Made by a program: the position numbers and the translations under genes | Source of the DNA: Buddleja alternifolia | Lineage: Eukaryota; Streptophyta; Magnoliopsida; Lamiales; Scrophulariaceae | Assembly (NCBI GenBank): GCA_019426215.1 | Contig: CM033405.1 | Location: 28,488,199 to 28,552,198, forward strand | Length of the DNA: 64,000 nucleotides | Direction: 5' to 3' | The notes under the pieces: model-generated | Database searches by the model: none | Told to the model about the DNA's origin: nothing | Seen by the model: only the letters and a program-made list of their open reading frames with translations | Shown: piece after piece, positions 12,037 through 24,800 of the stretch | Layout: every line of letters starts with the position of its first letter | How positions within the stretch are numbered: position 1 is the stretch's first letter

Positions 12037-15000
12037 TTACCTTCCTTTGACACCAATTAAGTCCAAGCAGTATTCAAACTTGCTGCTTGGAATAGGCTTA
12101 GTGATCATATCAGCTGGATTATCTTTAGTCCTCACTTTCTTCACCAAAACTGATCCAGCTTCTACAACTTCTCTGATAAAATGAAGTTAAATATCCATAT
12201 GCTTAGTTCTCTCATGAAACATATTGTTCTTGGACAATTGAACAACTCCTTGGTTATCACAGAATACATTGATCACTTTTGATCAATACCAAGTTCTTGC
12301 ACAAAACCATGAAGCCAAATTGCCTCCTTAACAGCTTCTGTAAGAGCTAAATACTCAGCTTCAGTAGTTGACAATGCCACCACCTTTTGAAGACTAGTTT
12401 TCCAGCAAATTGCAGTTTCAAAGACAGTAAACACAAAACCAGTGAGAGCCTTCCTTGTGTCCAAACAACCAGCATAATCTGAATCCACAAATCTAGTAAC
12501 AACCCCATTTCTTCTCCATCCTTCTACACTTCTTCCAAACTCTAACCCTTTCTTCACTGAGCCTTTTACATATCTCAAAATCCATTTAAGAGCAAACCAA
12601 TGATCTTTACATGGATTTGAGATAAACCTACTGACCAAACTGATTGCATATGATAAATCAGGCCTGGTACAAACCATGGCATACATGAGTGATCCCACTA
12701 TGCTTGCATAAGGTATCTTCTTCATATAATCATCATCATTATCTTATCCATCAGTCTTTACAGCAGTGAGTTTGAATTGAGCTGACAGACGAGTTGAAAC
12801 TGGTTTCAAGTTCTCCAGCAAAAACTTATTTAACACCTTTGTCAAATACCCTTCTTGTGTCAGAAATAACCTGCCAAATTTCGTTGCTCTTATGATCTCC
12901 ATCCCCAAAATCTTCTTAGCTGGACCCAAATCTTTCATTTCAAACTCCAGTTTCAAAGATTCCTTCACAACTTGAATATCTGACTTCCTTTTACAGGCAA
13001 TCAATATATCATCTACATATAGTAGAAGATATATCATTTGATCTTCACCAAGCCTTTTGTAATAGACACGAATCATAGCTATTCCTTATGAATCCAATTT
13101 CTGTCATGAATTGATCAAATCTTTTATTCCATTGTCTTAGTGATTGCTTCAGTCCATATAGAGATTTCTTCAATAAACACACCTTTCTTTCTTTCCCTTT
13201 GATTTCAAAGCCTTCAGGTTGGTTCATTAATATATTTTCTTCCAATTCTCCATATAAGAAAGCTGTTTTAACATCAAGTTGCTCCAATTCCAGATCATAT
13301 TGAGCCACCAGTGACAACATTAGTCTAATTGATCTATGCTTGACCACAGGTGAGAAAATCTCATTATAGTCTAATCCCTCAACTTGAGAGAATCCTCTTG
13401 CAACAAGTCTGACCTTATATCTTACATTGTCAACCTCTTGCTTCCTTTTGAAAATCCATTTGCAACTTACAACTCTATGATTTTCAGGTTTATCCACAAG
13501 TGTCCAAGTCTTGTTCTTATGCAATGAATCCATTTCTTCTTTCATTGCCTGGATCCATTTGAACTTGTCCTTCCCTTTCACTGCTTCAGAATAAGTCTTG
13601 GGATCATCAGAATCTATTTCTTCAGCTATGCTTAAAGCAAAAGCTATAACATCAGCATAACCAAATCTTTCAGGAGCTTTAACTTGTCTCCTTTCTCTAT
13701 CCCTTGTCAAGTGATAATGTCTAAGATCACTATACTCAACTTGTGATTCATCAGTATCCCTCAAATCATTCTCATCACCAGCATCCTTATATTCATCAGA
13801 ATGCTCCACCTCAATCTGTATACTCTTCATTTCTGTATTACTTTCAGTTCTGGACTCCTCCTGATTTGTCACTTGTTTAGGTATGATGTTTGCCATTACA
13901 TCCTCATTAAACACCACATCTCTGCTAATAATGCACTTTCTCATACCAGGTTCAAGACACCATAATCTGTAGCCCTTAACCCCTTCTGGATATCCTAGAA
14001 AAATGCACTTCATAGCCCTTGGTTCAAGTTTATCCTGTCTGATGTGAGCATAAGCTATACATCCAAACACTTTCAAACTATTGTAATTAGGAGGATGACC
14101 ATACCATATTTCTTCAGGAGTTTTAAACTCTAATGCAGTGGATGGATATCTATTAATCAAATATGCAGCAGTGCTTAAAGCTTCACCCCAAAACTTCTTA
14201 GGTAGACCTGCACTTAACAACATGCATCTCACCCTTTCTAACAAGGTTCTATTGAACCTTTCAGCTAATCCATTTTGTTGTGGGGTTCCAGGTACAGTTC
14301 TATGTCTAGCAATCCCCTCTTTTTCACAAAAATCATTAAACTTTTTTGAACAAAACTCCAAACCATTGTTTGTTCTCAGCTTTTTAATTTTCTTAGAAGT
14401 TTGATTTTCAATAAGAGTTTTCCATTGTTTAAACTTCTCAAGAGCTTGAGTTTTATTATTCAAAATATAAACCCATAATTTCCTTGAATAATCATCTATG
14501 AGAGACATAAAGTACTTACCTCCAGAATGAGTTTCAGTCTTTGCAGCCCCCCACAAATCTGAGTGTATATAGTCCAGAGTGCCCTTTGTTTGCATCTTCC
14601 CTGTTGCAAATTTTACTCTACTTGACTTCCCATATACACATGTTTCACAAAACTCAAGTCTCTCAATCTTATCACCAGCAAGCAGCCCTTGTTTTGACAG
14701 TTCCACAAGTCCTCTTTCACTAACATGGCCAAGTCTTCTATGCCATAAAACAGTCCTGTCAGATTCAACACTTGAGATTGATCCAATAACTGTGCAGCCA
14801 ATTAATGAATAAATCCCATTCCTTCTTATTCCTTTCATGATCACCATTGAACCCTTAACAACTTTCAAAGTTCCAGATTCAAGCTTCATGGAATAACCAA
14901 GATCATCTAACATTCCAAGTGAGATTAGATTCCTCTTTAATTCAGGAATATATCTTACTTGTTTTAGTACCTTTTCAATCCCATTGAACATCTTGATTCT

Positions 15001-15978
15001 AACAGATCCAATCCCTTGAACTTTACATGATTTGTTGTTGCCCAAGAGCACTGATCCACCCTCCAATTTTGTGAATTCATCAAACCATCCTCTGTGAGGT
15101 GTCATATGGAATGTACACCCTGAATCAAGAATCCATTCATTCTCAGAATTGTTGTTAGATATTGTCAAAACATCAGCACTTTCATAACCATCACTTGCCA
15201 CTGCTACATCAGCTTGTTCTTTATTCTTTTCTGCATTTTTCTTTAGTCTATCAGGACATAATCTCCTTATATGTCCTTCCTTGTGACAATGATAACATTC
15301 AATCTTCCTTGATCTAAACTTTGATCTAGACTTCTTTTCTTTCTTCTTTGAATCCCTTTTCTCAGACCTTCCTCTTACATTCAGCCCTTCAGCCTGAGTT
15401 TGTCCCTTCTCTTCATTTCTTTGATTCAATTCTCTTGAATTCAAAGCAGCCTGAACTTCATCTGGAGACAGTGTTTCTCTACCATACAAGAGGGTTTCCT
15501 TGAAATTTATGTAACTCTTAGGAAGAGAACTCAAGAGTAATAAGGCTTGATCCTCATCTTCAATTGTTACATAAATATTCTCTAAATCCAGAATCAATTT
15601 ATTAAACTGATCAAGTTGTTCATCAATTGATTTCTCTTCTTGCATTTTAAATGAATACAACGCTTGTTTCAGATAGAGACGATTAACAAGAGATTTAGTC
15701 ATGTATAGGGATTCCAGTTTAGCCCAAATACCTTGAGCAGTTTTCTCCTTGGATACTTTCCTCAGTACTTTGTCACCAAGGCTTAGTATAATTGCACTGT
15801 GGGCTTTGTCAAGAATCTCTTTCTTCTCTTCATCCTTCATCGATTCAGGCAGATCCTTCTCCCCCTTTAGTGCATCAACCAGTCCTTGATGAACGAGTAG
15901 AGCTCGCATCTTCAGTCTCCACAAAACAAAGTCATTCATCCCTGTGAATCTTTTAACTTCATACTTTGCAGTCCCCAT
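12037..15978 (-). pseudogene. copia gag-pol polyprotein, disrupted in RT and RNase H
   Basis: The ATG at 15978 opens a 977-aa frame down to 13045. It holds gag (UBN2-like, about residues 1-220), a CCHC knuckle (CYHCHKEGHIRRLC, about 228), aspartic protease (WILDSGCTFHMTP, about 281), the pre-integrase block (LWHRRLGH), the integrase core (HSDLWG, IDDYSRKLW, PGTPQQNGLAERFNR) and early RT (LDVKTAFLYG). The frame then breaks. There is a one-base shift near 13065-13075; RT resumes in 12744-13076 with LLLYVDDILIA. An in-frame TAA follows at 12744-12746. RNase H lies in 12273-12725 (YASIVGSLMYAM, TTEAEYLALTEA). A second one-base shift at about 12275 and a further nonsense codon near 12200 precede the natural stop at 12037-12039. 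Similarity to tobacco TNT1 is recalled from memory. Confidence 0.93.
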
Positions 15979-15989
15979 TGATCTTCAAT

Positions 15990-16008
15990 CCACGTTCACC
16001 GCACCACT
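15990..16008 (-). other. Putative primer-binding site of the copia element
   Basis: Immediately inside the 5' LTR the minus strand reads AG then TGGTGCGGTGAACGTGG. TGG at this place is what a tRNA CCA tail pairs with. However, the following bases do not match the usual initiator-Met site (TGGTATCAGAG), so the primer tRNA is not identified. Confidence 0.5.
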
Positions 16009-16466
16009 TGTTGTGTTTGATAAAAGAAATCAATGCATGTTGTGTATTAATGTGTAATCAGTAAACTCAAAGATTCAACCTATTGAATTAGAAGATGAAC
16101 AAAGAATCAAGAACACTCAAAGAATTTTACGTGGTTCGGTGTTAATCAACCTACATCCACGGTAGCAGCACACTCTTTTCTTTTAAGATGAATAATGAGT
16201 ACAAGTTACTAGTTTAATCTGCAAGCTATCATCTATTTATACATACAGCTTGCTCACACTTCCCTTGATTCCTATATCTATATGTGTATCTATCTAACTG
16301 GCTAACAAACCATTTATATCACATGGCTTAAAAACCAGTTACAAAAACAGTTACAACAAACTCTAGTAACTAACTGAGATATACTATACTTTCTAAATAT
16401 ATATCTCCTGCCAAAAATAGACACTAATACACATATAATAGCCAGCTATTCAACTAACATTTAACA
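16009..16466 (-). repeat. 5' LTR of the copia element (plus-strand right)
   Basis: 458 bp, TG...CA, almost identical to 11523-11979. The differences by eye are about seven substitutions and one single-base indel. Confidence 0.93.
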
Positions 16467-16471
16467 AATAT

Positions 16472-18640
16472 GTATATGTATTTAATATAAAAGTGAGACA
16501 AAAACTTTATCACTTTATCTTAATACAATAATACAGTACTTGAATAAAGTAATAGTCCTTAATTTAAAGTGATAAATTCACTTTGCATCCATATATTATA
16601 ATTTATATAGTACTTTGTCCACTTTATAATTAATTTTTAAAATCCTAAATTTAATGTAACAGTAATTTTATTAGATAAATAACGCTTTAATTAATTAGAA
16701 ATAAAAGAATGGTTGAGATAATATACAATGAGAAAATTAATAATTTTATTAAATTATTCCATGTATATTTATATGACTACTGTTTCATAATTGTTTTTCT
16801 TTAGAAAGAATTTAGTAAATTTACTCATTTCCTTGGATAACTTAGTTGCAGTGGTAGATATTAGAAAAAGATCTTGTTATGTTGTGATTAATAATTTTGG
16901 TTGCACTTCCATAAAAAATAAATATCAAAATTATTCTATTTAATATGTATTGAACTATATATGCGCATCTTATTCCCATAGTACACTTATTTATACCATT
17001 CAAATAAAAAAAAGAAGAAAAAGAAGCATTGAACATTAAGTAATATAAAAAAATTGTGCTCATAAATAAGTGCATACAAATTATATAATATGTTTATCAC
17101 TTTATCTTAACGCGTAATATAATACTTGAAAAATAAATGATTAATTTTTTAAAAAAAGTATTATTCTAACAATGGATTACATGAATTGTCAACAATTATT
17201 AAATTATAGATGAAGGTTAATGCAAAAAGTCTAATGTATAATAGAAAATAAGGTATCAATACTGATCACAAAATTTTATGTGAACTATTCTAAATTTAAT
17301 ACGTCTTATTTATAATATCACAATGGTATATTATTGTTTATTTTATTGAAGGTGAGCAGCTGAGGGGCGACGACGAGTGGCTGATGGCGGGCAGCATTGA
17401 CAGAGACCGGTAGCGCGACGTAGCTTGAAGTCTGGTGAAGAGGAGGCAGGTTTTGAGGGGTGGGGCTGGGTGAAGGAAGAGCGAGACTTAGAAAACAGAA
17501 TGATTTTTCACTCAATTTTAATGTATTTTGAATTTTTCAAAAAATAAATAAATTATTATTATTATTATTATTGGTAATCTAGATCAAATTTCAAATAATT
17601 ATTACTGAAAAAATAAACTCAAATGTATACGCATTATAGCATAGGTCAACAAACTTCCCGTTGATTTGACATATTACAACATTTCCAACCACTTTCAAAA
17701 ATCTAACCAAACAAACACAAAAAGCCACCATTTCCACTGGTGTGGCATAGAATTTTCCCATTTCCACTCTCATAATAAAGATGATTTGACACATTACAAC
17801 ATTTCCAACCACGTTCAAAAATCTGTTAATTTATGTTTTTGAGATAAAATTCTGAATTTTTTTTGGAAAATGCGTACTACATGGATTCGTATGAGAATTG
17901 ATGTGATGTGTGTTATGTTTGTTTATGTTTTTAAAAATGGTTGAGATTTGTAAAATGTGTCAAATCAATAATAATTGATTGATGTATGATGAGTTAAATA
18001 ATTGAATTGTGTAATAATTATGTGAATAAATAAATAAATAATAGAATAAGATAGATATATAAAATTAATTTATTATTAATATATTTTAAAATTTGAAATT
18101 TAAAATTTGAAATTTATTATTAATATATAGTAAAATGTGGAAGATTGAATAAAAAGTAATGATTGGAGGAAATGATATTGATTGATAAATATGTGAAATG
18201 ATTGATATAGTGAATGATAGGTAGTTATACCGGAAATTGAAAAAGTTAAGTTGAAAAAAATAGAATTTAGATGAGAAAAATTTGTGTTATGTTTGTGATT
18301 CAGGATATTAAAAATGAAATTTGAAAACATAAACAAACAAGGCCTAACCAAACAAACACAAAAAGCCACCATTTCCACTCTCATAATAAAGATTCTCTTG
18401 CACAGTATTTGAATTGATGGAATTGGCTTTGAGAAAAACACGTACAGGAAGGATTTCAAATGTATTCATCCACCAATGATGGGAAAATAACTCAAAATCT
18501 CAAAATGAGTTTCAACAGCTTTGAAATCCATTGTAACTTGAATCATCCAAATACGCTCTATGAATTTGTTGATTAATTTGAAATTCATAACTTTCAAATC
18601 GCAACACACCCTTATAAAATTACAGGAAACACATATCACG
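16472..18640. other. Intergenic, AT-rich, with small dispersed repeats
   Basis: No gene was recognised. A (ATT)n run lies at about 17553-17572. A 39-bp motif ACATTTCCAACCAC..TTCAAAAATCT occurs at about 17661-17702 and 17785-17823. The phrase ACCAAACAAACACAAAAAGC occurs at about 17708 and 18352. The short ORFs here are compositionally biased and unsupported. Confidence 0.5.
17915..18341. mobile_element. Possible MITE with TTTGTTTATGTTTT inverted ends
   Basis: ATGTTTGTTTATGTTTTT near 17917-17934 is mirrored by AAACATAAACAAACAAGG near 18326-18343. The interior is AT-rich and non-coding. Target duplications are not clear, so this is tentative. Confidence 0.3.
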
Positions 18641-18893
18641 TGAATTTACATTCGGCACGATGTTTTATTGGTGAACATTCCAATAATAGTAACATATTAC
18701 AAGACAATACACTCGTCCCATGACTGATGAGAAAAAATTTCATTAAAATCACAATCTAAATCCTTAACAGACAATTTTCTTAAGCAAGTCGAACATACAA
18801 ACTTTCCTCTATCCGAAATCAACAAAGTTGCATAAAACAAGGAAATCCGAAGCAAGGAAAAACAGTGTATGCATGCAGGAGAAGCCAAAAAAA
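18641..18893 (-). other. Probable 3' UTR of the EEP gene
   Basis: AT-rich sequence directly after the TGA at 18894-18896. No other gene was seen. The polyadenylation site is not determined. Confidence 0.4.
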
Positions 18894-21800
18894 TCAATCT
18901 TGAGTAGGCGTCTCGGTCAATCTCACCGAGCGAGGAAGCATAAATTCAGCAAATATAGGATAATGAGACGAAGGATAATACCCATCAACATTGTCACTCA
19001 CAACCTCACACGAAACGGGGATTAGCGACCTGCCTCTGAAAAGTATCCAGTCGATATGAAGATCCTGAGTTTGGCGATCCCAGCAAAGGCAAAGTGCTCT
19101 AAAGATCAATTTTAAGAACTCAAGAGCTCCCCGCTTAACACCTAATAAAAATAAAAAATTCATGATGAGATTCACGAGGCTCTCGTATAGTGGCAGAGAG
19201 TGATACAGCGAGACATATATATATCCCTCACTTAATGTTTACCCCCTGAGGCTGAGGATTTGCAAATTACCATGTCAAATTTTGACAACTCAAAAAACAA
19301 TGGTGAAATTGTAATCTGTTTTCACTTTTACTGATAGGAGAAGTTAGGGGGCGTTTACAAAGCGTGTCTATGTTAGTTACTCATATACATATAAATACCT
19401 TTGAATCCATGGTAAGTGTGGATTAAGGAAACGTTTTTCCTAACACGAGCATTCGGCCAAGCGTCCCTCATATCACCTACAACGCCATGTTCCCTTAAAC
19501 ACAAGTAAGGGAAAAGATGTCAGTTGTCATCATCTAAGCCCCGACGAAGAACAGAACAGAATATACCTTGAAACTGCTAAACAGAGAGTAACGATATAGG
19601 CACACTCATTCTGATTAAAGTAAAATGGGATACCAGAATAGTTACCCTGAAATTCTTCTCATTTCTCAATTTTCCAATGCGGTTATTTTAGTGTTATCGA
19701 ATCCGTCCTGCTGCAAACTTGAGCTCATATAAATTACAGCCTGTTTTCTCAACTAACTAAGAGTTTACCATGTTTATTTAAGGAAATTTGCAAATTGGAT
19801 TGAATTCCAACTCCGGTGTTATGTCTCAACTATTTAAAGGATCATGGTAAAACTTACTATGTACAACCTTACAAGTTTAAGCAAAAAACTTTTCGTTATT
19901 TTCACGTTAATGTATGATTTGAATTGAACTCCAATGAATCAGACTTTTTACTGTGCTCTTATTTAATTATCAAATATTCTGTAAGAAAGAAAGAACTTCT
20001 TGTACTTCAAGGTAATCTTGGTTAGTGCCTCTTCCATTGCTTCTCAATGGTTATATATAATTCTGAATAAGTTATAATTGAATGATTAGGAGAGGGGACA
20101 TGGAGTAGCTTGAGACTCGTATTTATCCTGTGAATGTGGAATGGGATCCTGGTACCCGGGACGGAGCTAGGATTTCAGGTATGTGGGGGCGAATACAAAA
20201 GGGAATAAAGCTTGATATTTTTAATCTTTGGGGGGGGGGGGGGGGGGGGGGGGCTCCGTCCCTGCTGCTACCCTCAGCATATGATAGAGGACAACTCCTC
20301 TTCACATATATATACTAAAGCATATGGAAACTGCAGTTGCAACTTGTTTTTTAACGGGTGAATTACATCTATGCAAGTAACCCTTGAGGTTAGGTCGGAT
20401 TACAAAGCCCCGTCTAATTTTTTTTGACCAATTTTTATAAACAATAATGCTCTTTGGGCTTTAAATGTAAGCATCCTACACATCCGAAAGGAGGTATTTA
20501 TAATTTTTGAAAACTCTTAAGGATGAAAAAGTAATGCATTTGGAATACCCAAATTTTTCAAACTCAACTAATCACATGTCAAGTGCAAAGTGCAATTTAA
20601 TAGATTGGTTTTGGCCAAGCCCGATCACGACTAGTATTTCCCTATATTCCTGTGGTTTAATGAGATTTCGGGTTTAGCCGTTTCAAGTTTTCTTATAAAC
20701 TATATGCCAAACATACTTTGTGTTTTATGAAACCTATGTCTAATCCTACTTTTGTAAATATTTAACTAATTTCGATATTCACACAATGAAGAGAGTGGCA
20801 CAGTCTTAATTCAAATTGTACAGATTAAAAGTCATTTTAGCATGAAAATCAACAACACTCAACCCTTGTTCTATCCCCTATTCCTGTCGCTCCACACCCG
20901 CAGCCACCATGAAAATCAACCCCAAGCACCGCAAACCCAGAACCCCCCACCACTGCTTCCCCAGCCCTCGCGACCGCTCCATGAATTCTTCCCACCGTGA
21001 GCCCCCTCCTTCAGCCACCACCACTGCAAGCCCCCAGACATGGATCCCCATCACAAGCCGCCACCTGCCTCCGTACCACCACCAACACATGCCCCAAACG
21101 GAGCATCAAAAATCACCACCACCCTTCCCCATGTAAAGTCCCAACATCACACCCCATCCCTACCCTTTTTCCATCAATTTTCATCCCTTTCTATTTTTTC
21201 AAATAAAAACTGAATATTAAAATGAAAATGAAAGTAAGGCTCTATTACCTCAAAGGACAAAGGGGTAATATTGTCATTTACAATTGCATTTATAAAAAAA
21301 AATAAAATTGTGCTGTTCTTTAATGGTAAAATGGACTTTTACTATTTTCTTACCTCTAATTTTTACAAGTTGAAGTAGGATATATGTAATTATGTAAACA
21401 AAGTTTTTTTTTTTTTTGTAACTAAACCTAACCTTTTTCACTAAAGAAATGATGAATACTATAACCCCAGCTTCCTAGACAACTAGCTCCATATAAATAG
21501 GGATAAGTTAATGTGATTGCTATATTCGAGCTCCGAAAATTTTGGTCCAAACCAAAACGTTTAATAGTTGACATCCAGATCAAGTCTAAATAAAATTGAA
21601 GTATCAGGATAATCAAAAATGAAGTCTAACAAATTAAATGTTAGGATAAGCATGAATGTAACAGCTATGATTTAAGTAGAGCTAAACCAATTTAAGTTGA
21701 TAAAATAAATTTGAAATATATTACAATATGGTGCAATGAAAGTAATACCGTGATCTTCCAAGAAGAAAACGCCCTGTAGTTGATTCCTTCTGTGTGTTGA

Positions 21801-24800
21801 ATCCTCCACAATATAGAACAGGCAAGTTAGGAGGTAAGGAAGCAATATGCTGCCACGTAAGCAAAGCACCACGCCTACGAGCACGAGGACTCAACTCGTC
21901 CATGTTTGTATTCACAATTTGAAATGAAAAACCTGGTGGATCAACTCCTTTTAGCTGGAATGTGTACACAATTAATCAAGGGAAACGTCATGTACAGAAA
22001 CGGAGAAAGTAGAGGGCCTCGACCTGTAGATCGCTCCCCTTACTTGTCTATAATCTAAAATTCCGTACTTAAAATAGGGATAATTCATGCCCACCCCCTC
22101 ACTTAATTGCGTGATTACCATGAGCCCCCTGAAGTTTTTGCAAATTACCAAGACACCCCTGTCAGGGGCGAAAGTGTAATCGAAAATTTACTGACAATGG
22201 ATGCAACTGTAATATGCTTTTACTAACAATAAAAGTTATGACAATTTCTCAAACCTCGAGGTGTTCTTTTGTAATTAGAGTCTCATGCAGGGTTGTTTAT
22301 CTAATTTATCCTTTAAATTAAATAGAAATCAAAATTTTGCCATCTTTAAATTCCTAAATCGCTCTCATGTGAGCCAAACTATCTATCTCACCCTCCAACA
22401 CACTCCAACACTAAAATTTCTAGCTCAGTCCCTGAACGGGTGTCTATTAACCAATGTATTAATAGAACTTCAATATAAGAAGCCCATATGAAAGAGCTAA
22501 AGGATATAGCCCATGTCGAGATACATGGATCCGCAGAACCCCATGAAATGCTTCCAGGCACTGAAGGCGACTCTGACAACCAAAAGGTTCCACCTTCCAA
22601 CAGCTCAACCTACATCAAGAACTGAACACATTATTGAAAATTTTGATTTTCCAGCTATTTAGGTGAGAAAGTAAAAGAAAGAACTCAAATGATAATTGAA
22701 AGAAGAATTTGACTGTTTTACCTTTTCCTTGTCATAAAAGATTGTGCAATGCTGATCAGAAGTATCTTCAGATCCTTTCCTTGAAACTCCAAATTGCTCG
22801 TAACCTTGTTAGTCGAAAAAAAGATAAATTACCCAATCATACAAAACTTCATGTAATGAACCTCTTTGGTTAACCCGATCCATGAGAAAATAAATAGATA
22901 TTCTAAAGAATGATAAGCAGCTTATACGTGTTAGCAAACAAATACTGAATAAGCAGTATCATGCAAGACCAGGGCCGGAGCCAGGAATTTTTTGTGGGGG
23001 GGGGAGGGAATATCAAAGTTTGGGGAGGGGGTGCCCCCACTAGCCTCCTGGCTCCGTCCCTATGCAAGACTTCAGTAATCATAGACATTCATTGTGGAAA
23101 ACCAAGTAAAAACGCACAACAATGCCGTTAAAACAACTTGAATTAGGAGGGAAAACAAAACATCTTCAATTCCACAAGCCTCCTTTAACGGAATCCTTGT
23201 CGATTACTTAATTATTTCATTTCTAGAATTTCATAAGCATGTGTGTCATTCTTTTCCCGCCATATTAAATCTAAAGAAGATAAAACCATAAACGTGACTA
23301 GAAGAATTAAATTCTTGACATTCAGTTGAATATTTCAGCTTCTATTTGCTTAATGAAACGTAATTGGCCTAAAATTGGTACATACGACAAAGTTCAATGA
23401 AGATGGTCAGCATCAAGAAACACTTTCAAGGCAAGATTAGTAACAAAAGGCTATTCGCCCTATGTTGAGCAACAAGAAGGTTTTGTTGCGGAAGGAAAAT
23501 AAGGAAAGGTGTATAGGTTGCGTGAAGCTCTGTAAGGCCTGAAACAAGACCCTCGAGCTTGAGATTATAAGATTGATTCTAAATTCAAAACGGTGGTTTC
23601 CAAATAAGTCAACCTAAACCATCACTCTGTGTGTACAAGAAAGATGCAACTTCCTTTTACGTTGATGACCTAATATATACAGGGAGTGATCTCAATAGGC
23701 TTGCAGCATTCAAGAACTCAATTATGAAAGAATTTGAAACGAATGCTCCGGGCTAATGAAGTATTTACTCGGGATTCACGTAAAGCAAGTCAATGGAAAG
23801 ACTTTTATCTCACAAGAAAAAAGTATGTTATGGATTTATTAAAGAAGTTCCACATGATGAGTGAATGCAAACCAGTGGCAACACTTTTGGCTATCGATGA
23901 GAAACTACAACAAGAAGATGGAGCAAGACCTATAGATCCAAAATTGTACCCATGCCCGGTTGGTTCATTGAATTAGCTTACAAATACAAGACCATATCAT
24001 TTTCTGTAACAACATGTCCGCTAATTCAATGACTAAAAATTCAATTTTTCATGCTATATCAGCAATAAGAGATTAGCTTGGAGTTCATGAACACGTTGGA
24101 GAAGTTCAAGAACTTTTTGAAAATTACAAATTATGAGGGGGTTGTAAAAAGAGTAATTTGTGATTTTCCAATAAGTCCTTTCTTTGACTATGCTATTAAG
24201 AAGAAAGTCTGAATGACTCGTAGCATTCTCTAGACTTTGGAAGCAAAATTTTCAGATTCTAGAACTAGTATATCTAGTTCGCTTGATGCTTTGATATCCT
24301 CACTACTTCTGCCATAATTACCTTTGTAATTAGTGTTTGAGGTAGAGCCAAAGCAACATAAATAAAATCGCTGCAGCATTTTAGCCTTCAACTCTTGAAT
24401 AATTCTCCATATTCAATTTGAGAAATTAAGTCCACTTTGCTACCTCGACTTCAAACAATGTGAATTCACAAATTTTCTTTGGTTTCAAATAGAGAGGCCG
24501 CCCGTACCCTGACGTAAATGCTCGTTCATACGCAAATCTAGTAACATGATTGACAGTAAAAGGACCATTGTTCCCAACTCAACAATTTCATACTCCCTGA
24601 CAAAGAATTCACAAATTTTCTTTGGTTTCAAATAGAGAGGCCGCCCGTACCCTGACGTAAATGCTCGTTCATACGCAAATCTAGTAACATGGTTGACAGT
24701 AAAAGGACCATTGTTCCCAACTCAACAATTTCATACTCCCTGACAAAGAATTTTGTACATACCAAAAAAAGACGTTCATTGTTTATATATATATAGGTTC

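Larger units (their letters stand above)
11523..16466 (-). mobile_element. Ty1-copia retrotransposon (Tork/TNT1 type), complete with LTRs
   Basis: A 4944-bp element on the minus strand. The LTRs start TGTTGTGTTTGAT and end ATTTAACA on the plus strand (TG...CA ends) and are flanked by a perfect 5-bp duplication AATAT (11518-11522 and 16467-16471). The LTRs differ at roughly eight positions in about 457 bp, so insertion is recent. The domain order (gag with zinc knuckle, protease, integrase, RT, RNase H) is that of copia elements. The polyprotein is broken late in pol (see its own entry), so this copy should not be autonomous. Confidence 0.95.

Noticed and set aside
14138..14812. Plus-strand ORFs within the first copia element
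   Set aside because: Antisense shadows of the gag-pol frame.
20230..20253. Run of 24 G as a possible G-quadruplex regulatory site
   Set aside because: Homopolymer inside a MITE, likely variable or an assembly-length artefact; no regulatory context.
20878..21206. Pro/His-rich ORF and its Trp/Gly-rich mirror
   Set aside because: Low-complexity CCACC-type sequence inside EEP intron 5; no domain, no splice context.
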